A stretch of 64,000 nt of DNA from Veillonella intestinalis (GTDB lineage: Bacteria; Bacillota; Negativicutes; Veillonellales; Veillonellaceae), in the NCBI RefSeq assembly GCF_943193155.1, contig NZ_CALPDB010000002.1, positions 186,001 through 250,000 on the forward strand. Direction: 5' to 3'. Both the position numbers and the translations under genes were made by a program. The notes under the pieces are model-generated. The model was not told the DNA's origin. It saw nothing but the letters and a program-made list of their open reading frames with translations, and did not search any database. Position 1 is the stretch's first letter, and the number at the start of each line of letters is the position of its first letter. Shown here in pieces: positions 61,961 through 64,000 of this stretch.

Positions 61961-62533
61961 CTAAATAATTTGTAAATGCTGTAATAAAATTTTCAAGCCA
62001 ATAAGAACTAATACAACCCCACCTACAACTTCAGCCTTACCAGCAAAAATCTTTTTCAACTGTTGCCCTAAGTATACGCCAGCCAAGGATAAAATAAAAG
62101 CTACAATACCAATCAGCCCCGTAGCGGCCAATATATTAATATCAAAAAAAGCTAGCGTCAAACCAATCGCTAAAGCGTCAATACTCGTAGCTATGGCTAA
62201 TACAAAGACTTCACGCCAAGTTAAGAGTTGGCAAATAATTAATTCATCTTCACCATATTCAACCTTTTTACTATTGCGTATCATATTAATCCCCAAATAT
62301 GCTAAGAGTCCAAATATAATCCAATGATCGTAAGCATCGATTTTACTCGCCAATTGGGCCCCAATGAACCAACCTATAATGGGCATAAGCATTTGGAATA
62401 CACCAAATAAAAAGGGCATTCCTATTTTTTTAACTATTTCCCGATCAGACATACAAGGGCCTTTAGCAACAGCTACTGCAAAAGCATCCATTGCTAAACT
62501 TATAGCAATTAAAGACAGTTCCCAAATCGACAT
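61961..62533 (-). CDS. mntP: MntP, putative manganese efflux pump
   Basis: A 190-residue inner-membrane protein with six transmembrane helices, of the MntP (YebN) family. Both half-repeats carry an Asp motif: AISLAMDAFAVAVAKG near 11-26 and AIATSIDALAIGLTLA near 113-128. It exports excess Mn(II). The ATG at 62533 has GAGAGG rather far upstream. I do not see a yybP-ykoY (Mn) riboswitch in front of it. Confidence 0.92.
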   Translation of the reverse strand: MSIWELSLIAISLAMDAFAVAVAKGPCMSDREIVKKIGMPFLFGVFQMLMPIIGWFIGAQLASKIDAYDHWIIFGLLAYLGINMIRNSKKVEYGEDELIICQLLTWREVFVLAIATSIDALAIGLTLAFFDINILAATGLIGIVAFILSLAGVYLGQQLKKIFAGKAEVVGGVVLVLIGLKILLQHLQII

Positions 62534-62696
62534 ACACGAACATCCTCTCTAATGGTAGGGCAGTTTTATTTATGGCAGTACCGACAAACGTCACTAAAAA
62601 TACAATACGGCAATACTATAACGCAATAATACGATAATACTATAGCACTGTATTCGTTCAAAGCTTCTAGTAAAATTAATAACCTATATATTATAT

Positions 62697-62731
62697 AAAA
62701 AAAAGAAAGACTTAGCAACTTAAGTCTTTCT
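62697..62731 (-). terminator. Terminator of the RNase G/E gene
   Basis: A perfect 11-bp stem (62704-62714 with 62721-62731, AGAAAGACTTA) is followed on the minus strand by eight T. Its first arm touches the stop codon. Confidence 0.92.
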
Positions 62732-64000
62732 AATTTTCACCTACCGCCAATAAGGAATAGGCTTCTCGATTCATAGACGCTTGCACCTCTAAGCGAATGG
62801 AACGCTTGCATTCAACTTCTAACTGCGTAAGTACAGCCTTTGTAAAATAGCGTCCTACTTCTTCATTCACTTCAATTAGCAAATCAGATTTTAAACGCCC
62901 ACTTCGATATAATTCTCGTAAACGACGAATAATCTGCAAATACACCGTTTCAGCCGATAGTAATTGCCCTGTACCGCCACATTGTGAACAACCATCAAAT
63001 AAAATAGACTGTAAACCTTGTCGCTCACGTTTGCGTGTTAATTCAACTAAACCTAGTGATGTAATGCCACACACTACTGTTTTAATAGGATCCTTGCGAA
63101 CTAATTCAGTCAAATATGCTACTAACTCTTCACGCTGCGCTTTTTTTGGTAAATCAATAAAATCACAAACAATAATGCCACCAATATCACGCAGACGTAA
63201 CTGACGGGCAATCATTTGAGCCGCTTCCCGATTCACTTCCAACGCAACCTCACTAGCCGTTCCCGAACGCCCCGTATAATGTCCAGAGTTTACATCAATA
63301 ACCGTTAAAGCTTCCGTCGTATCAATTTTTAAAAAGCCACCTGATGGCAAATCAATACGTGAATTCAGTAACGTATCCAATTGACTTTCAATTTGCCACT
63401 CTTTAAATACAGGCTCTGCCCCTTCATGAAGTTTTAAATTCACTGTAGATAACATATTAGTAACTTGCAACAAATCACGTAAATGCTCATACGCCCCTAC
63501 ATCATCCACGATGATTTCGCCCACATCACGACTCAAATATTCACGAATTAAGCGAAACCAAAAGTCCGCATCACTATATAATTCAGTGCCACCTTTAGCT
63601 ACTTTATAGCGATTTTGTAATTGAGTCCACGTACTCCACAAAAATTCCATATCCCCTTGCAAGGCGTCAGACGATGCTGTGGCTGCTGCCGTACGCAAAA
63701 TAAAGCCACAGCCACGAGCTAAATATGGCGCTGCCAACTCTGCTAACTTAGCGCGAAGCTCATCATCAGTAATACGTTTTGAAATATGTAGCCCATCTGA
63801 ATAAGGCAACAAAACCATGAATCGCCCTGCTAAACTAACATCAGCACTAACGCGTGCTCCTTTACCAAGCATTTCCTCTTTGACAACTTGCACTAACACA
63901 GTCTGTCCTACATGGAGTTTGCCCATGGATTTAGTCTGCTTCCCTTGTTTTAAATTTAAGTACGCATTCTGTTTAAGTCCAATGTCAACGAATGCAGCCG
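62730..64000 (-). CDS. rng: Ribonuclease G/E family protein, 5' part beyond the window
   Basis: The catalytic part of an RNase E/G endonuclease. The reading frame stays open from the ATG at 63926 to the window edge, where it encodes AAFVDIGLKQNAYLNLK, part of the S1 RNA-binding domain. So the gene is only cut by the window. The RNase H-like and DNase I-like domains follow, with the catalytic Asp region TVIDVNSGHY and CDFIDL. The zinc-link CSQCGGTG and a small C-terminal domain end it. There is no long scaffold tail, so it is the short RNase G type. It coexists with RNase Y in this genome. Confidence 0.93.
   Translation of the reverse strand, partial: AAFVDIGLKQNAYLNLKQGKQTKSMGKLHVGQTVLVQVVKEEMLGKGARVSADVSLAGRFMVLLPYSDGLHISKRITDDELRAKLAELAAPYLARGCGFILRTAAATASSDALQGDMEFLWSTWTQLQNRYKVAKGGTELYSDADFWFRLIREYLSRDVGEIIVDDVGAYEHLRDLLQVTNMLSTVNLKLHEGAEPVFKEWQIESQLDTLLNSRIDLPSGGFLKIDTTEALTVIDVNSGHYTGRSGTASEVALEVNREAAQMIARQLRLRDIGGIIVCDFIDLPKKAQREELVAYLTELVRKDPIKTVVCGITSLGLVELTRKRERQGLQSILFDGCSQCGGTGQLLSAETVYLQIIRRLRELYRSGRLKSDLLIEVNEEVGRYFTKAVLTQLEVECKRSIRLEVQASMNREAYSLLAVGEN

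Noticed and set aside
62534-62729. yybP-ykoY manganese riboswitch upstream of mntP
   Set aside because: The conserved cores of that riboswitch are not visible; only AT-rich sequence with short ATAC repeats is present.

Overview
The window is a low-GC chromosomal segment that I assign with high confidence to Veillonella (Negativicutes, Firmicutes with an outer membrane). Two things point there. First, there are three OmpM-type porins, each with a signal peptide, one S-layer-homology (SLH) domain, a coiled coil and a beta-barrel. Second, Firmicute-type housekeeping gene order (rapZ-yvcK-whiA; dnaG-rpoD; ftsK-rimO-cinA-recA-rny; recJ-relA-dtd-hisS-aspS-6S RNA-rarA; rplU-prp-rpmA) sits beside diderm functions such as TonB/ExbB/ExbD. 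Almost everything is on the minus strand. The only plus-strand genes I accept are a serine recombinase and the porin gene next to it.

Layout by region. (1) 252-9569: a heme/iron acquisition block. In transcription order it holds a secreted protein of unknown function, tonB, an AraC-type regulator, exbB, exbD, a HutW/ChuW-type radical SAM anaerobic heme-degradation enzyme, a binding protein, a FecCD-type permease, an ATPase and a flavodoxin. The set can be read as a complete route: energise an outer-membrane receptor encoded elsewhere, carry heme across the inner membrane, open the ring anaerobically, and supply electrons by flavodoxin. (2) 9700-14667: tandem repeats, an MntA antitoxin gene with a broken hepT partner, then whiA, yvcK, rapZ and a HAD phosphatase. 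(3) 14792-21717: the recombinase and three porin genes with long intergenic regions. The first 381 bp of ompM copies 1 and 2 are nearly identical and lie in inverted orientation, while their barrels differ. (4) 21718-26854: a membrane-bound [NiFe] uptake hydrogenase operon (small subunit, large subunit, cytochrome b, endopeptidase, HyaF-like) and a thioredoxin. (5) 26961-36298: rnpB, nif3-like, trmK, a CAU tRNA, rpoD, dnaG, rny, recX and recA. (6) 36472-46783: cinA, rimO, an isolated binding protein, a YgiQ-type radical SAM gene, a RodZ-like gene, ftsK and rarA. (7) 46880-58698: 6S RNA, aspS, hisS, hemZ, fur, an AI-2E-family permease, an MBL hydrolase, dtd, relA and recJ. (8) 58943-64000: hydG, rpmA, prp, rplU, mntP and the 3' part of an RNase G/E gene that runs off the window.

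The most interesting signal is in region 3. A large serine recombinase lies 35 bp upstream of a porin gene that has no visible promoter of its own. That gene shares a near-identical 5' block, in inverted orientation, with a second porin gene that does have a long upstream region. This looks like a barrel-swapping (phase-variable) porin locus or a gene-conversion locus. Other points worth a second look are a promoter built into the terminator ahead of rplU, a perfect 19-bp inverted repeat downstream of rpmA, an orphan HydG beside a [NiFe] hydrogenase window, and the decayed HepT toxin.
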